Numbered from the stretch's first letter, positions 1 through 13,200 are shown. The stretch: 64,000 nucleotides of DNA from Myripristis murdjan (GCF_902150065.1 NC_043999.1:19461996-19525995), one strand, 5' to 3'. The notes: generated from the sequence alone by a model not told the origin. Translations and numbers: made by a program.

Positions 1-95
1 CCGTTAACTCTTTTTTAGCTTTCATATTTGTTAACTAACTTATATAACAGAGTAATCCAAATTATCGTCACCCATGGCCGCCTTAGTAGTGTTAC

Positions 96-161
96 CTGCT
101 GAATCACTGCATTATCAGGCTGGGTCAGCTGTAAAAGAATTTTCTCAAGTTCCTCTGACAT
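96..161 (-). CDS. ipo4: Importin-4, first coding exon (partial, runs off left edge)
   Basis: The minus strand has an ATG at 161-159 followed by 22 codons (MSEELEKILLQLTQPDNAVI, then QQ) and a GT donor at 95-94 (GTAACAC), ending in phase 0. The N-terminus matches what I remember of importin-4, an importin-beta family karyopherin that carries histones H3/H4 and ribosomal proteins into the nucleus; the segment is the first half of HEAT repeat 1. The rest of the gene lies left of base 1. Synteny supports the call: human IPO4 lies beside TM9SF1 on 14q, and tm9sf1 is the second gene to the right here. Only 22 residues are visible, so the identity rests on a short match plus context. It is transcribed away from nanog. 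Confidence 0.8.
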
Positions 162-3059
162 CTTGACACTTGCTAACGACCGTTTGCTCCGATGTCTCCC
201 GTATTATTTTTTCAAAAGTTGGATATCGAAACGGCTTGTCCTTCTGTTGACTGGCTACTAGCGACGTCCTGCTGATTTAATGTCCTCAACTTGTCAAATA
301 CGTAAACAAATACCCTCGTAGTAGTTAAGTTTTGCTAGCGAGCCAGTAAACTATCCCTTTAGATCCGTCTGAAAATAAATCAGAAGTCGTTAAACCGGCG
401 ACGACGGTTAGGTCGGCACGGTTGGGATTCGGCTCGTGACGTTCGGTCTGGTTCGTTCTGTGCGGCTGGCAGCACGCGGGGCAGAACCGGGCAGCGGCTC
501 CATGTGAGTCCAGTTAAAGGGACATGCAACCTGCAGCCTCCCGGCCCGGTGCAAACAGCGCCCGCCGCTGGACAGGAGGGCATATGGCAAAATACTAATG
601 ATGTGGAAATAATTTAATTCATCACTGTGGGGGAAACTGATATTTCAAGTCACGGTGCCTTAATAAGTACTGTCGTTTTACTGGCATTACTACTGTCTTT
701 ACACTAACTGACTGACTGCCAGGCTTGCAGGACATGGTCAGGTGAGGCCAGTTAACAGTGATCTGTGTCTTGGGCCATAATGAGGTAGTTCAGACAACAA
801 AGAGGGGAGTGATAGTTTCACACTCCCACTAGAAAAACATCCATTACAAAGAACACAATTTCCATCACTAATCTATACTCACATTCAAGGAGCAAATAAA
901 CATACAAAATGAATTGGGATGTTTTTTATGAATTCATCATGCAGCTCCAAAATGCTCTTCTAAGAATTATTCCGGCCCCATTTCAGCATGATCTTTTCAA
1001 ATAGATTATTTGGTAGACTAAGGTGCTCCTCAAAATTACTGGCAGTGTTGAGGCATGGGAGCAGTGAGATAAGCCTCACATGCTGTCAAAGTAAAAATAG
1101 TATTTACAAGCCACAAATCTGCAAAAAATTACTTCAAGTATATGAAATGCTACTGTAGCTGCTCTACAGTATAAAACAGGCCCTAACATCAAAAGGCCAG
1201 GATGTCTTTTGTCCCACATTCCAATGGTAATGTCCTGCACACCTGTGCACCTAACCCCCTCCTGTTTTACACAACCTCAGTGTACACACACCCTATCAAC
1301 CCCCTTCTGTATGCCCTCCTCCTCTAAGATCACATACACACAAACACCCTGCCCAGCAATAGATCTGTAGCTATGCAAATATCCCCATTAGGCTTACTGT
1401 TATCACATCGTTGCACCACTGACTGAATCATGACCACATCAGCACGGTCAAGGTGGCGGTGCACAAACAACCACTTAGATGCTAATGCAGGCCATAATCT
1501 AATTCATGTTTGTGAAAGGATTGCAAATGGAAGAGAAAGGACTCTGCATCAACATGTCCAGCACATTGTACAGGGTAAGGGGGGAGGTCTGAGTCTGAAG
1601 CTACTCACTAACTTTGAAGCCCCCAAAAAGGTCCAGTAAGTCACTGTTCACTCATGTCAACACTCATCTTGGGTTCAATGTGAACTTAAACTTGTGCATG
1701 TGCTTCCTGCTGTGAGGGGAAATCTGGTAGCTTTCCATAGATAACACCATTTTTATACAAAATATCCAGTAATAGGGATTAGGCTTGTATTTTTTATTTT
1801 TTTTTTTTTTTTTAATTCTGTGTGATGACTTTCAGTTTTGAAGAAAACATTTAATCTCTGACAACAAAACTAAAAACTATCAGTCAGGGGTTCATACAGT
1901 ATTTATGCCTGGGACCCAGATAATATATTTAGCCCATGTGTCTGGGACTCAAACTCACGAAAATATAATTAATCATGCCATTGAGACCCATTAGACCTAG
2001 GCCCCCACTTACTGTATATATAAGCCCAAATCCTGACCCAACCATTGTGTCATGTTTAACGTGTGACATCATGTAATCTTTGCATAAGCAGATTTAAACA
2101 AACTTACAAACTCTAAATGTGCAGAGTGTTTTATTTCCACCTCATTACATGGTCTTTTTACTGCATAATAATATTGGTCTCTCATTGTTATTAGTTAATA
2201 TGAAACTAGAATGTCTTTATACTTGAAATAAAAGATAGCCTGTAGCTCATTTACTATTTGGTTTAGCTAAAAATGAAGTCTGCCAACAAACTGTCTACTT
2301 TCAAGTGTCACTGCCTACACATTTGCCTCAACAAAACAAAACCCACAGTAGGAACATTTTTTAGACAGCTGATAAATTTGTTTTACACAGTAAGGGTCAG
2401 TACAATAACATGACATGCATTTTTTTTTTTTTTTAATGATTATTAATGGCATTAATGGAATGGAATTTAATGGAATTTGATTCAAAGACACACTTCAAAT
2501 TTTAATCGAATGGACAATGAAGCTGGATCTTAAAACATCTAGTTCAATGGACAGCGGCATTTTAAGAATCATTTAAAGGGCTAAATGCAATCCTTAGTGT
2601 GTAAAAGCAAGTCCACTGAAACTCAATATTTTAAACAAAGACAGAGATACCTTCTGCAACTGATCTAGGAGGGCTTTTCCACTCAAACACCTGAATAAGA
2701 CAGCTGGTACGACCTTTCCTGGTATTAAACACAGTTCCATGTAGGTATACATCTATAGTGCAAGTCAATAAAAATTTGCAATTAGACTTTTAGCTGTATT
2801 CTGTTGTCCTATTATCCCCCAAATATGGAAAATAAAAATGTAAAGCAATATTATACTACTGTAAATGTGCTCATACCAAAGTGTTTTAATTAGAGTGGAG
2901 GTGAGTTGTGAGCTGACCAATGAAATGAGGCTGTGGGCGGGCTTAATGGCTTGGATCAAAATTACAGAGCGGAGATTGGCTGACATCAAAACACCCACCT
3001 ACAGCCTGACACACGCCCGCACACCTCTTTATAAAACGTGTTCGGATGGCAGCAGGGCT
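162..3059. other. Divergent intergenic region between ipo4 and nanog
   Basis: About 2.9 kb with no supported gene. The first ~430 bp hold the ipo4 5-prime flank, including a GC-rich, CpG-containing patch at about 395-590 that is the likely ipo4 promoter/5-prime UTR zone. The rest is AT-rich with T-runs (1791-1813, 2420-2434), a perfect 8-bp inverted repeat around 1152-1171 (TACTGTAG/CTACAGTA) and a GGAATTTAATGG-like simple stretch at 2445-2480. The short open frames here have no recognisable protein features. Confidence 0.6.
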
Positions 3060-3060
3060 A
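2915..3060 (+). promoter_or_regulatory. nanog: nanog core promoter with TATA box
   Basis: TATAAA lies at 3030-3035, about 190 bp before the nanog ATG, giving an expected transcription start near 3060. Upstream are a CCAAT box (about 2918), a GC box GGGCGGG (about 2935) and an inverted CCAAT (ATTGG, about 2974). I did not see a clear joined Oct-Sox element of the kind known from mammalian Nanog promoters. The assignment is from motif reading only. Confidence 0.55.
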
Positions 3061-3220
3061 TTTTGAGAGTTCGTTTGCTTGTGTTTTGTGTTAGGTAGGA
3101 CTTTCTTTATTCACCGGTTTTTTTCTCCACTAGGCTGTCGTGTCCAGGTCGTGCTAGCTAGCCACTCTGCCAACAACCCAGGAGCGTCTTTATTACCTTT
3201 TTCGAGTTTTTCCCGAAGAA

Positions 3221-5608
3221 ATGGCCGACTGGAGGGCGCAGTTAAGCTACAATTACAACCCACCTTACCATGCCTATGCGTACGGTCTCATGTACCAAGC
3301 CGGACCCGAGCAAAACCATGGGAATCTGGGCGGCTGGGTGGAGGCCGGAGTAAACGAGCTGGGCAGCTACAACTCCGGGATGACACCGGCCTTCTACGCC
3401 GGCGCCAGCGGCAGGACGCAGGAGGAGTCCCCGCCCCAGAGCCCGGACCAGCGTGCTGTGAGCGGTCACGGGCACTACCAGGGCTCCGGTGTTGTCTACC
3501 TCAGCAACACCCAGGCAGGCCACATTTTCCTGTCCGCACCCCATCGGTCTGCTTATGACACACGGGAAAACGAGCCCGGACGTGCCGGGAGCGACTCGAC
3601 CAGTGACTCGGAGGCGCACACTTCTCCTGGTAAGGTCCAAGCTAGCTCGGCTAATAAACTTGTGTCTTTGGAAGTACATCGATTAGTTATTTACACTGCC
3701 ACCCTTATGAACTATGCATGCTTACTTTTTCCGGTTTGCTGGCAAAAGCTACGATTTCTCTTTCTAACATCGCCCATGAGGTCCAGTCTAAAGCCATCTT
3801 TGCTTTTTCAAACTTTCAAATGTCCCGCCACTGACGGCGTGGAGAGAAGCTGGTGGCATTATGTGGCGACATCTCGCGATAGAATTTAAGAACAGCTGCT
3901 AAAACAAGCTGAAACCATACACTTTGAACGAATCGATTTATCCAATTTCTGTGGCTGAAATTGGCTCAGGCCATGCTGGAAGTTGATGTAAACCAGTGGA
4001 TGGAGTGTTTCATGTCCCCAGGTACACTAATCAAGTAACAAAAATCACATCCAGGGGTCCTGCTCTAAAGGATTTCCCCAGACTGACTGATCTACACAAA
4101 TAAGTCATCACAGCCTTATACAATATGATGTTCACTGCTTGCTTTCCCTTACTCAGATTCGTGGAGTTCTGCCAGTAGCCGAGAAGGGAGTCTCCCCCAG
4201 GCAGACCCTACTACGTGGGCAAAGAGAGATCTTGATGATGAGACTGACAGAGGGAGTCCCGATGTCAGTGAAGATGTTTCCAGCTCTATGGGCGAGGAGC
4301 CGCACTGCTTTGCTCTTTCAGGGAACCAGAGCACAGACGCCCCTACCCCCCTGCCTGTACCTTTGTGTACCCCAAAGAAGTCAAGCACTACTGCTGTAAC
4401 TAATGCTAAAGGGAAGGCGAGGACAGCTTTCACAGAGAGTCAGATGAACACTCTGGTCCAGCGCTTCAGCGTCCAGAGGTACCTCACTCCGGCCGAGATG
4501 AAAAAGCTGGCAGGACTTACGGGGCTGACCTACAAGCAGGTGAGGGATCATGTCAGATGGAATGTTGTATTTTTGGCAAATCCAAAAATGAAAAGGCAAT
4601 CCACATGACAAAGTTGCAGTGGTCAGTAACAAGTGTTCTCATATGAGGGAAAGAATAGCAGTCTACTTGTTGTCTTCACCAATACTGAGCTGTGTGTGCT
4701 ATCTTTATTGTATGTGTAGGTCAAGACTTGGTTTCAGAATCGAAGGATGAAGCTGAGGAGGCACCAGAAAGACACCAGTTGGGTGTCTGAGCGCTACAAC
4801 CTCAACAAAGACAGTCCAAACACTGCCACCACCTTCACCAACATGCCCCCAAACATCCAAGCAGTGAGTAGCTCCCGTGCATATGTAATGAAGTTCCTCA
4901 GCTACCATCCGCTATTGCATACATAATTGAGTTGCACCACAAATGATGGGTATTGGAGTTGTTTTACACACATTTGGTTAAGAGGGATTTCCACTTGTCC
5001 TGCCAATGTGTCCTGTTTGCCAGTAACAGGCAACACCAGGCTTGGACATAGAGTAGAGCAACACGTCTATAATGGAGGCCTAACCATAGTTTGGTCATGG
5101 TCTTAAAGGCAAGACGATACACTGACAATTCCAACATCTGATTTATGGCTTATTATTCTAGTGCTTTAATTGCATTTTATGTGCAGAATGTCTTTGAATT
5201 TGTTATTAACTGCATCTCATTGCCTTGCAGTATCAAGGAGAAGCACAGGCCCACATCCAGGAGCAGTACAACCAGCAGATGAGAGATGCAGCAGCTTTCA
5301 AGACAAGAGCCCCGCAGAACCTAGCCTACTACCTGGCAGCCATGGGTGCTGCTGGATCTGCTGGCTACCCCTCTTGGTCCTCCACCCCACCCCAGACTGC
5401 AGCTGCCACCAGGCCCCAGGCAACCAGCTGGCATGCGACCCCGCCTGCGGGTCACTACGAATACAACCCCAACGCATTCAGCACAGCCAGCATCACCACT
5501 GCAGCAAACACCAGTGTGCACAATACAAGCTGCGACAGCAAAGATGGGGAGCCGGCCCATGCCAGCAGCCCCTTACAAATGGCCATTGTGCATAACACCA
5601 GCCAGTAG
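3221..5608 (+). CDS. nanog: Nanog homeobox transcription factor (complete, 4 coding exons)
   Basis: Coding exons 3221-3629, 4157-4539, 4720-4863 and 5231-5608 (stop TAG 5606-5608) join in frame to 437 residues. The N-terminus (MADWRAQLSYNYNPPYHAYA) is the conserved fish Nanog start, followed by a Ser/Thr/Pro-rich acidic region. The homeodomain spans about residues 221-281; intron 2 interrupts it right after YKQ (264), so helix 3 (VKTWFQNRRMK, 265-275) is on exon 3. The C-terminus (about 313-437) is rich in Gln, Ala, Ser and Thr and lacks the tryptophan-repeat array of mammalian Nanog. Nanog is a DNA-binding nuclear factor for pluripotency; in fish it is maternally supplied and helps activate the zygotic genome. 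All splice junctions are GT-AG and the length is typical for fish Nanog. It converges with tm9sf1. Confidence 0.95.
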
Positions 5609-6001
5609 ATGCTCAGTCTAGGTTTTGTGGGCCTAAAATCTGTTCTGTCAATGTTACCTTGCTTTTATATATCCCACATACCACATTAATTTTCAAGAAA
5701 TACCAAACCTGTTGGCTGAGTTGTTTGGATTTGCAGCTGGGTGTACATAAGCATTGTTAATACTCATGTTCATAACTTTTACTTCTTTTATCAGAAGTTT
5801 TATTTTTATACAAGAGTATTTAATGTACGTTGAAGTTTATTCTTTGCGCTTGGAGCTCCTTTAACAGGACAAGGTCTTGCATAGGTCCAAGTTGGACATG
5901 TTCATCGTGTTACAATATTTTTGGTGAATTGTTCCAATGCAAAGTACTAAGATCGAATATGTTCACATTTTCATGGATTTTATTATTTTTTTACTCTTTG
6001 G

Positions 6002-6255
6002 AATAAACCAGTTCTCCAGCACCTTGAATTATTGTCCTTTTTCACTGACAGTAAATTTGCATGAGCTATTTGCACATGAATTGTTGGAGACTAATGAAGC
6101 TCGAGAAAAATAATGCATGCCAGTATGGCAAAAAGTTTCAGATAAATTCCTACACATGGTTCCAAGAAAAATCTGAAACTGTTGGTCTATGAGAAAACAA
6201 CCCAGAGGTGATCACTGACAAATCAGAAAATATTGTAATAAAAAGCATTTTTATT
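6002..6255. terminator. Polyadenylation signals of convergent nanog and tm9sf1
   Basis: A plus-strand AATAAA at 6002-6007 lies about 400 bp after the nanog stop. A second plus-strand AATAAA at 6237-6242 is followed 7 bp later by TTTATT at 6250-6255, which reads AATAAA on the minus strand and could serve tm9sf1. Two nearer minus-strand candidates are TTTATT at 6721-6726 and 6802-6807. Which of them are used cannot be told from sequence. Confidence 0.5.
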
Positions 6256-6915
6256 GAAAAGATTGTATATTTACATCAGAACCAAAATCACAGTCAATGG
6301 TGACCACAGAACACAATGACAATGTTGCTCCCATCACCAGCATTTTGCAACAGCTCTTCATTGTACCACAAATCAGTCCTCCGCTCCACTGCAGGGCCAC
6401 ATGGAGCTTGGCAGGCCCAGTGCAAAATATAAAGCCATTTTCTATTTTTATTACCATTACTGTGTGTCTGTGAGGAGCAAAATGGCCATGTTATAATAAA
6501 ATTTAAAACTGTAAAATTAATAAAAACTAAAAATCAACTCAGTTAACCTCAATGGGACAAGTAGGAAAAATAATTTGTAGAACCTGCCAAGCCTTGATGG
6601 GCCCTGCTGAGGCATACTTGATGCCAAACATCACATCTGCATCACACGATGACTCAACCATTCATGCACACCTCACCATACACATTTTTCCATTCACTCT
6701 CGATGGGACACAGTCATCCCTTTATTATGTAATATCCCCTTTTTCCTTTAAATACACACTGCCCGCTGTTTCACCTCACCCTTAATCTGTCCGTCCATCC
6801 ATTTATTCAACCAACTATCCATTATCCCAACCATGACGGCTCTTATAGTCTTTCCATTAGCTCCTGCCAAATCAAGATAAAAGGCCCCTGTTTCTCCTCC
6901 CATTTACCCCATAGG

Positions 6916-6918
<3 letters not shown>

Positions 6919-6974
<56 letters not shown>
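6919..6974. repeat. (GT)n microsatellite in tm9sf1 3-prime UTR region
   Basis: An almost uninterrupted GT run of about 56 bp, about 90 bp beyond the tm9sf1 stop codon. It reads (CA)n on the tm9sf1 transcript. Confidence 0.95.
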
Positions 6975-6979
<5 letters not shown>

Positions 6980-7060
6980 GCAAGTAGGGAATGAGATTGT
7001 CCATGTGTGGTATGAGGACGAGTAATAAGAAATGTGTATGTGTGTGTGTCTGTCTCATCT

Positions 7061-10000
7061 CTAGTCCATCTTGAGGCTTCGGTAGATGTAGCGAATAAAC
7101 GTCAGTGAGGCCCAGAACGACACGGTGCCCAGCATCAGCGAGAAGACCAGCGCCGTGAGCAGTGAGTAGCCGAAGAACTCGGCGCTCTGCACCAGGCCGC
7201 TCATGGACGACCGGTTGCGGTAGTAGAAGACGGAGTAGACGAAGATGAAGAGGCCTGTGGAGCCGGTGCTCAGCACGCTCCGCCACCACCACCGGTAATC
7301 CTCGCCGGACAGCAGGAAGTAGGTGAGCGCTACGGAGATGCAGGCGCCCACCGACAGGAGGATGGCAAAGACGCAGAGCAGGATGCCGTACAGGGTGTAG
7401 TGCTCTCGGCCCCAGACTGTGGCGAAGATGTAGTACAGCTCCACTGAGATGGCACTGAGGGAGAGACAGGGAGGGAAGGATAAAGCAAGAAAGGAGAGGG
7501 AGGCAGGGGATAGAGGGAGTGAGGCAGAAAAAGAACCATTATTGCACCAGTGAACTGAATTAAGAGTTCAACAGGGGGGTTTGGTTCAGTTGAGTGGATA
7601 ATTCCTGCCAAAAAAAAAAAAAAAAGAAGAAAGAAAGAAGAGGATTGGGGGTGGGGTGGGGGCTGCTTCCCTTGCAGCAGTCTCACAAGAATGAGGTGAA
7701 ATCCAGATCCAGACATCAGACAGGAAACAAAGTGCTGACTCAGTGCTGACTTCAAGCACAAGCAGTTAAACACAGCTGACATAAAAGTACAAACTCATTG
7801 TGGGATTCATGTATCATTTATACTCCCTTAGCCAACAAATTTTACAACGATGGGATAAGTTTTATATGTGAATATCAGCTTTTCTGAGGTGTATTTTGTG
7901 AAGAACTATATAACTAAATGACCTAGGTGTTCAAATAAAAATCATTTTTCAAGACTGTATGTCATTTTGGAGCGAAGCCCTTGAAATGTCAGCGTAAACT
8001 TCCCTTGACCAATTACTCTTCACGACCTAAGGTTACAAGAACATATCATATGCTTAATGTGTTCATTAGTGTACATAGATTAAATGGTATTCATTAACTG
8101 TCCAGCTCTGAAGACTCATCTGAACTCACCTGAAGGGCAGGAAGCCGCCGATGGCCATGTGCACGGCTGTGTGTTTGTACCAGGGCTGGGTGGGGATCTG
8201 CCGGGGGATGTTGCGGGTGCGGCAGGGCGCCTGGAAGCTGCCGGCCCGGTTCTTTCCCACAATGCCACCGATTACAGTGAGGGGGAAGCCCACCAGAACC
8301 CAGGCCCCCAGCAGCAGGAGCACTGTGGTGGCCGGCAGGGCCTGGGTGGAGCCACTCCACCAGTGGACCGAGTTCACCACGCTCCAAGTCAGGAACAGAG
8401 GAGCTGTGGGAAGGAAACGAAGTACATGACTCAATTTCTGGTCAGCAAAGAGGGTGAAAGCTCTAAGCTGCAAGAGACAATACTGAGCTCAGTCCTCGAG
8501 CAGCATTGCCTTCGAGGTGTGTCTCAGAAAGTTACCCTGTCACTGCTTTTATTGCACAAACATGGTGAATATGGAGAAAAAAATGAGATATGGTTCCATA
8601 ATTAACTGAAAAAATATTGAAATCACAATTTTAACAACTGCAAATTTCGAATCAAAGCTGTAATTTCAGCTTCTTCAACAAAATACTCGTTGGCTGAATA
8701 CATACAATACCAAGCCAGTCACGTTTCATTCTTGAGAAAAAGTCTGATGCATTTTCCCACTGACAAATATGTTAAAATAATTATTAACTGCACATGGAAA
8801 GTTTTTAAATAACAAACCTACAATATATTTTGTGTACTGAAAAAATAAAACAGATTGTGGAATACACATAATTAAAAAAAAAAGTTTCTTTTTTTCACTT
8901 TAAATTTTATTTAATTTTGTGACATTTCACTATTTTTCCTCACAACCAAAAATTCTATATATCTCCATTCATCAGTCAGCCAAAGTTCATCTGACAATAC
9001 TGGCAATTTATTGTCTCTGTCTAGCTGCTATCATCTTGTAAAACCTGTGAGTTAAAGTTACACATTGTCATAATTTGCTTCAATGGGTAACCGTCTTGTA
9101 TCTTCCTCATGGATCTCTCATTGTGGAACAACAGAGGAAAGAGGGAAGGATTAAAGAGGGTAGAAGTGGAGGAGACGGGAATAAAAGGGAAGTAAATCAA
9201 CAACGGAGAAGGGGAATAACAGCAAGAGGAGCAAGAGGAAGTGAAGAAAGTCCAGACAGCATACAGGAGAGCGGGAGACATGAATGGACGAATGACGGCA
9301 TTACTGGGCATGAGGTCGCCGTCACCGGGCCGGGCCGCTGACTCACCAGAGAAGAGAGAGGAGGTGAGGATGATGTTCCACACCCAGCGCTGGCCGTGGA
9401 TCTGTGTGTAGAAGCTGCAGGAGACGTAGCCGGACACGCAGCTGGTCAGGGCGTACAGGACGATGGCCGCAGAGTTGATGGCGCCGTGGCGATGCACGTT
9501 GAACATTCCCAGCAGTGCCATGACGATGATCCCTGTAGAAACCAGCAAAAGGACAGTGTTAGTGGCAATGGGAAGGCTCTCTCTTGTTGTATTATCTTAC
9601 CTGAGCACTTACCTAAAAATAAAAGGATTCTGTGACATTTCACATTTGTCAAAAAACTACACTGACAACAAGTAGCCACTCTTAGAGAATGCCTTCAATA
9701 TGTGATTATTTGTTACGGTATACGCTACAAAAATTACACCACCTTCCTAATGTGAGTTTCACCTATTCTACTGTTGACGTAAGGCATAAAAATCCTTTGA
9801 CCTGCCCTGGTCATGATTGAAATAGGTTAAATCAGTGAAATCAGTTGCAAAAATCACAGCTTTCACCAGGTCAGTCTCTCTTACAGAAAGAGCAGAGCTC
9901 CTTGGTTTTTTCCATAAACACCCGATGAAGTGAAATACTGTAGTTAAAATGCAACAGGAAATTTGTAAAGTCAGCGGCAAACAGTGTTGATTCACCGTTA

Positions 10001-10247
10001 CTGAGGTAAACGAAGTGGCTGAACACACCACCTTATGTTTAGCTGCGTGTTTCGATGTGTGTTCGTCCAGCTACGCTCTGCGTTTCTGTGGTATTATCGG
10101 GTTTGGAGTTCTTATGTCACACTGCCATTCAGCACAAAGGAGCTGGAGCTACGGGTCAGCGCTGCCCGGAGAACCCCAGCGCTCGGTTTTCCAACAGAAC
10201 AAAGAAAGAACCCGAGAGGCAGCCTGTGATTTGAAGTGTACCAGTGC

Positions 10248-10287
<40 letters not shown>

Positions 10288-13200
10288 TGTGAGAATGAAC
10301 GCACACCTGTGGCTAGAGTAAGGAACTGAGCCCCGACTCCCAGCACGGCACACAGCAGGCTTTTGTAAGGGGGAAACCTGAATACGTCAGTGTGTATGAT
10401 CTTCCAGCCGTTGTCTCCCTGGTCCAGATCGTCACAGCCGCCCTCCTCCTCCACATTGTACCTGCGGACGAGGCAAAGGTGCTTCAAGTCCCATAGCATG
10501 ATCAGGTTCACGAGAGAGCGGCAAGACTGCTCTCCTGGTAGAAATCAGTGAGGCTTTTTCAGGAGCACGCCGCAGATCAGCAGAGTGAGAACAAGGTGGC
10601 TGCAGCTTCCATTTTATTTCACTGGTAACAGCACAATGAAACATGAGACCAATTCTACCATCAAAATGAAAGTGAGAATTAACGAGAATCTGTAACACTG
10701 ATCAGAATACAAGAAAATGGTGAACCAAAAACAATTTTACACCTTGTCAAACTGAATTTGAGACTTAAATTTGATTAAAGTTTTTTGATTAAATCAGTGC
10801 ACAAGCTATGTGATTTTGGGTCTTATCTAATTTTAACCCTGTGATTATGTAAGTTTTTTTCTTACACTTTTTATACTCATCTAATGTATTCATCTAATGA
10901 AAATATCTAAATATCTAAACTTTGATTATTTAGTTTTTGTTATTAGTTTTAATGTTCTCCTGTATATTATTTTGTGATGATTTACAATGAAATTTTGTGC
11001 ATGTTTGCAAAATAAATAAATTAATTAAATAAATAAAAATAATTCATTATTTAAAAAATTAATTACATTTTTTTTAAAAAGCCTGACATTTAAGACTTTT
11101 TTTTTTTAATGGACCATACCAGTGATAGTAGAATGAATGGAAACCAAATGCTGGATAAAAGGCTTCAGAGCTGACTGACCATGCTGGCTTGTGTTTAGCA
11201 GTTTTCAAGAGCCTGAATTTAGACGATCAAGTTCAAAACCTGCTGAGACTTTTTCAGGACCTGCAGACACACCAGAGCAAACCGCCTCAATAATGCTGGG
11301 TCCCAAACTCCGACCAGTCGTTCTGCCAACTGACCTGGCGAAGTCGTTCTTGAGCACCCGCATGAGGATGATGATGACAAAGCCCAGCAGCAGCACCACC
11401 AGCACCAAGGAGTTGATGATGGACAGCCAGTGGATCTCCAGTGTCTTAGGGAAGAACGAGTAGTCTCGGAGGCGCTCAGCTCGCCGGGCGTGAGGCAGCG
11501 GCGACTCGAACCAGTGCACGCTGTAGGTGTGGGTCACCTTCAGGCCGCCGCCCCCGACCCCGACGCCCCCGACTGCGCCGCCCCCCTCCTCCAAAGGGAC
11601 GGGCTTCACATCCTTCACTGAGACGTTGGCAAAAATCACAGAGTCGCCGTTGTACTCAATGTTGAAGTCAAGGTGAGTCCACAGGCCCACCTATTGGAGA
11701 GAGGAGAAGAGAAACTGAGAAAAATACACTGGAGTTTCACGATAGCCGCAAGAACTTTACAGAAAATGATATCAGGATTAAACAGACCCAATGTCTCTGT
11801 CCCCCACACACACATTTACACCATGACTGTGGAATCCAATCTACTCCTCGTCAATCTACTCCCTCGGTCTCTCACACCCACACAGCCACACATACACACA
11901 CACACTCATGAACTCATCCACAGGTTCACCTTGTGACTGTGAGGCAGGAAGCCGCTCTCCTCCATGTATCCCACAAAGCCCCAAATTGGAATGTCATCCA
12001 GGACAAACTCAAAGTAGTACAGCTCCTCAATGGCCTCCCGAAGCTGATCCACCTGCCCAACACACACACACACACACACACAAGCAGTTACATCCCACCT
12101 GTTTTACTCGTGGCTACAATCCCTTGTCAGCTCTCTAAACCAGTTGAAAATGACACATTATGCACTGATTCAACTTGAATACTTGGGTAAAGTAAACAGA
12201 CAGGCTGCTTGGTTTATTATGGATTTATCACTGAGTCCTGTGGCAGAGCTGTGAACCTAATTCAGTGAAATGTCTGTGATGGAACGTGACCACATGATAA
12301 CCCAATTGAGGCGCTCGCCCGCTCTCCCCCACCCTCTAATCTCCAGTAGCTGCTCACCTAAAATAGCACAAGACAGTTTCATCAGATCCTGAGCTTTGGT
12401 AAATATCCTGCAAATCATGAAGGCAAGGACTTCTCAAGTTCAAACGTTAAAATAGAAACTAAACACTATTCAGTCACGTAGCTTTTAACCAGGTCTGCAA
12501 TTCTGTTAGTATTCATTTTGTTGACAAAATCAAATCGAATCTTGATATAGACTCACTCTTCATTTCTCAGAGTTGCAGAGAATGATGATTTTGAAGCAAA
12601 AAAAAATGAAATGAGTTTGCTCTAATCTCAAAAACTGGGCTAAACTTTGTACAGACTGAAAAAGCGTGACCCTGCAGCTTCCACCATCTCACGATCAGTT
12701 TATGCCATACTAATGCCAGCCATTAAAAATCCAGGAAAGTCAATAAATAATACACATTTGCAATCATTAGTGCACAGCTCTCCTGAGGTTTTTTCCATGG
12801 TTTGAAAATTAACATTGATATTTATCCCATAACATCTGCCTGCAATGTGAGGTGTTAATACCACACTAAACAGGACCGATGCAAATAATAAATACCTGTT
12901 TCTCAGAGAGAGTGAGCTGGCAAAGTGTTTTTTTCTCTGTGTTTTCTTTGAAGCGAATGTGATATAATGACTCTGCCATCCTGTCGCCGTCCAACACCTC
13001 CCCCAGACTCAGGGACTTGTGGTGCACCTAACGAAAAAAAAAAGTGTTACAATATGAATGACAAACTGAAGGAGAAGCCCAGTACTGAGCATCGGCTGGT
13101 AATTCTGTCAGCTAGTCATTTCTTTAAAGCACATAACAGTGCTTTGTCGTCACAGCAGGTATTTGCAATGAAAAAACAAAAACAAATGCGTTTGGCCTCA

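Larger units (their letters stand above)
5609..7060. other. Convergent 3-prime UTR region between nanog and tm9sf1
   Basis: No protein-coding gene. It holds the nanog 3-prime UTR (to about 6025 or 6260), the likely tm9sf1 3-prime UTR read from the right, and a long (GT)n repeat at about 6919-6974. Confidence 0.6.

Noticed and set aside
380-590. Two overlapping minus-strand frames upstream of ipo4
   Set aside because: They lie in the GC-rich flank where the ipo4 promoter or leader is expected and show no protein family resemblance.
3242-3679. 145-codon minus-strand open frame over nanog exon 1
   Set aside because: Shadow of the GC-rich nanog coding exon; no independent features.
9021-9548. 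175-codon frame extending past a tm9sf1 exon
   Set aside because: Only 9347-9532 is the exon; the rest reads into the intron after the GTGAGT donor.
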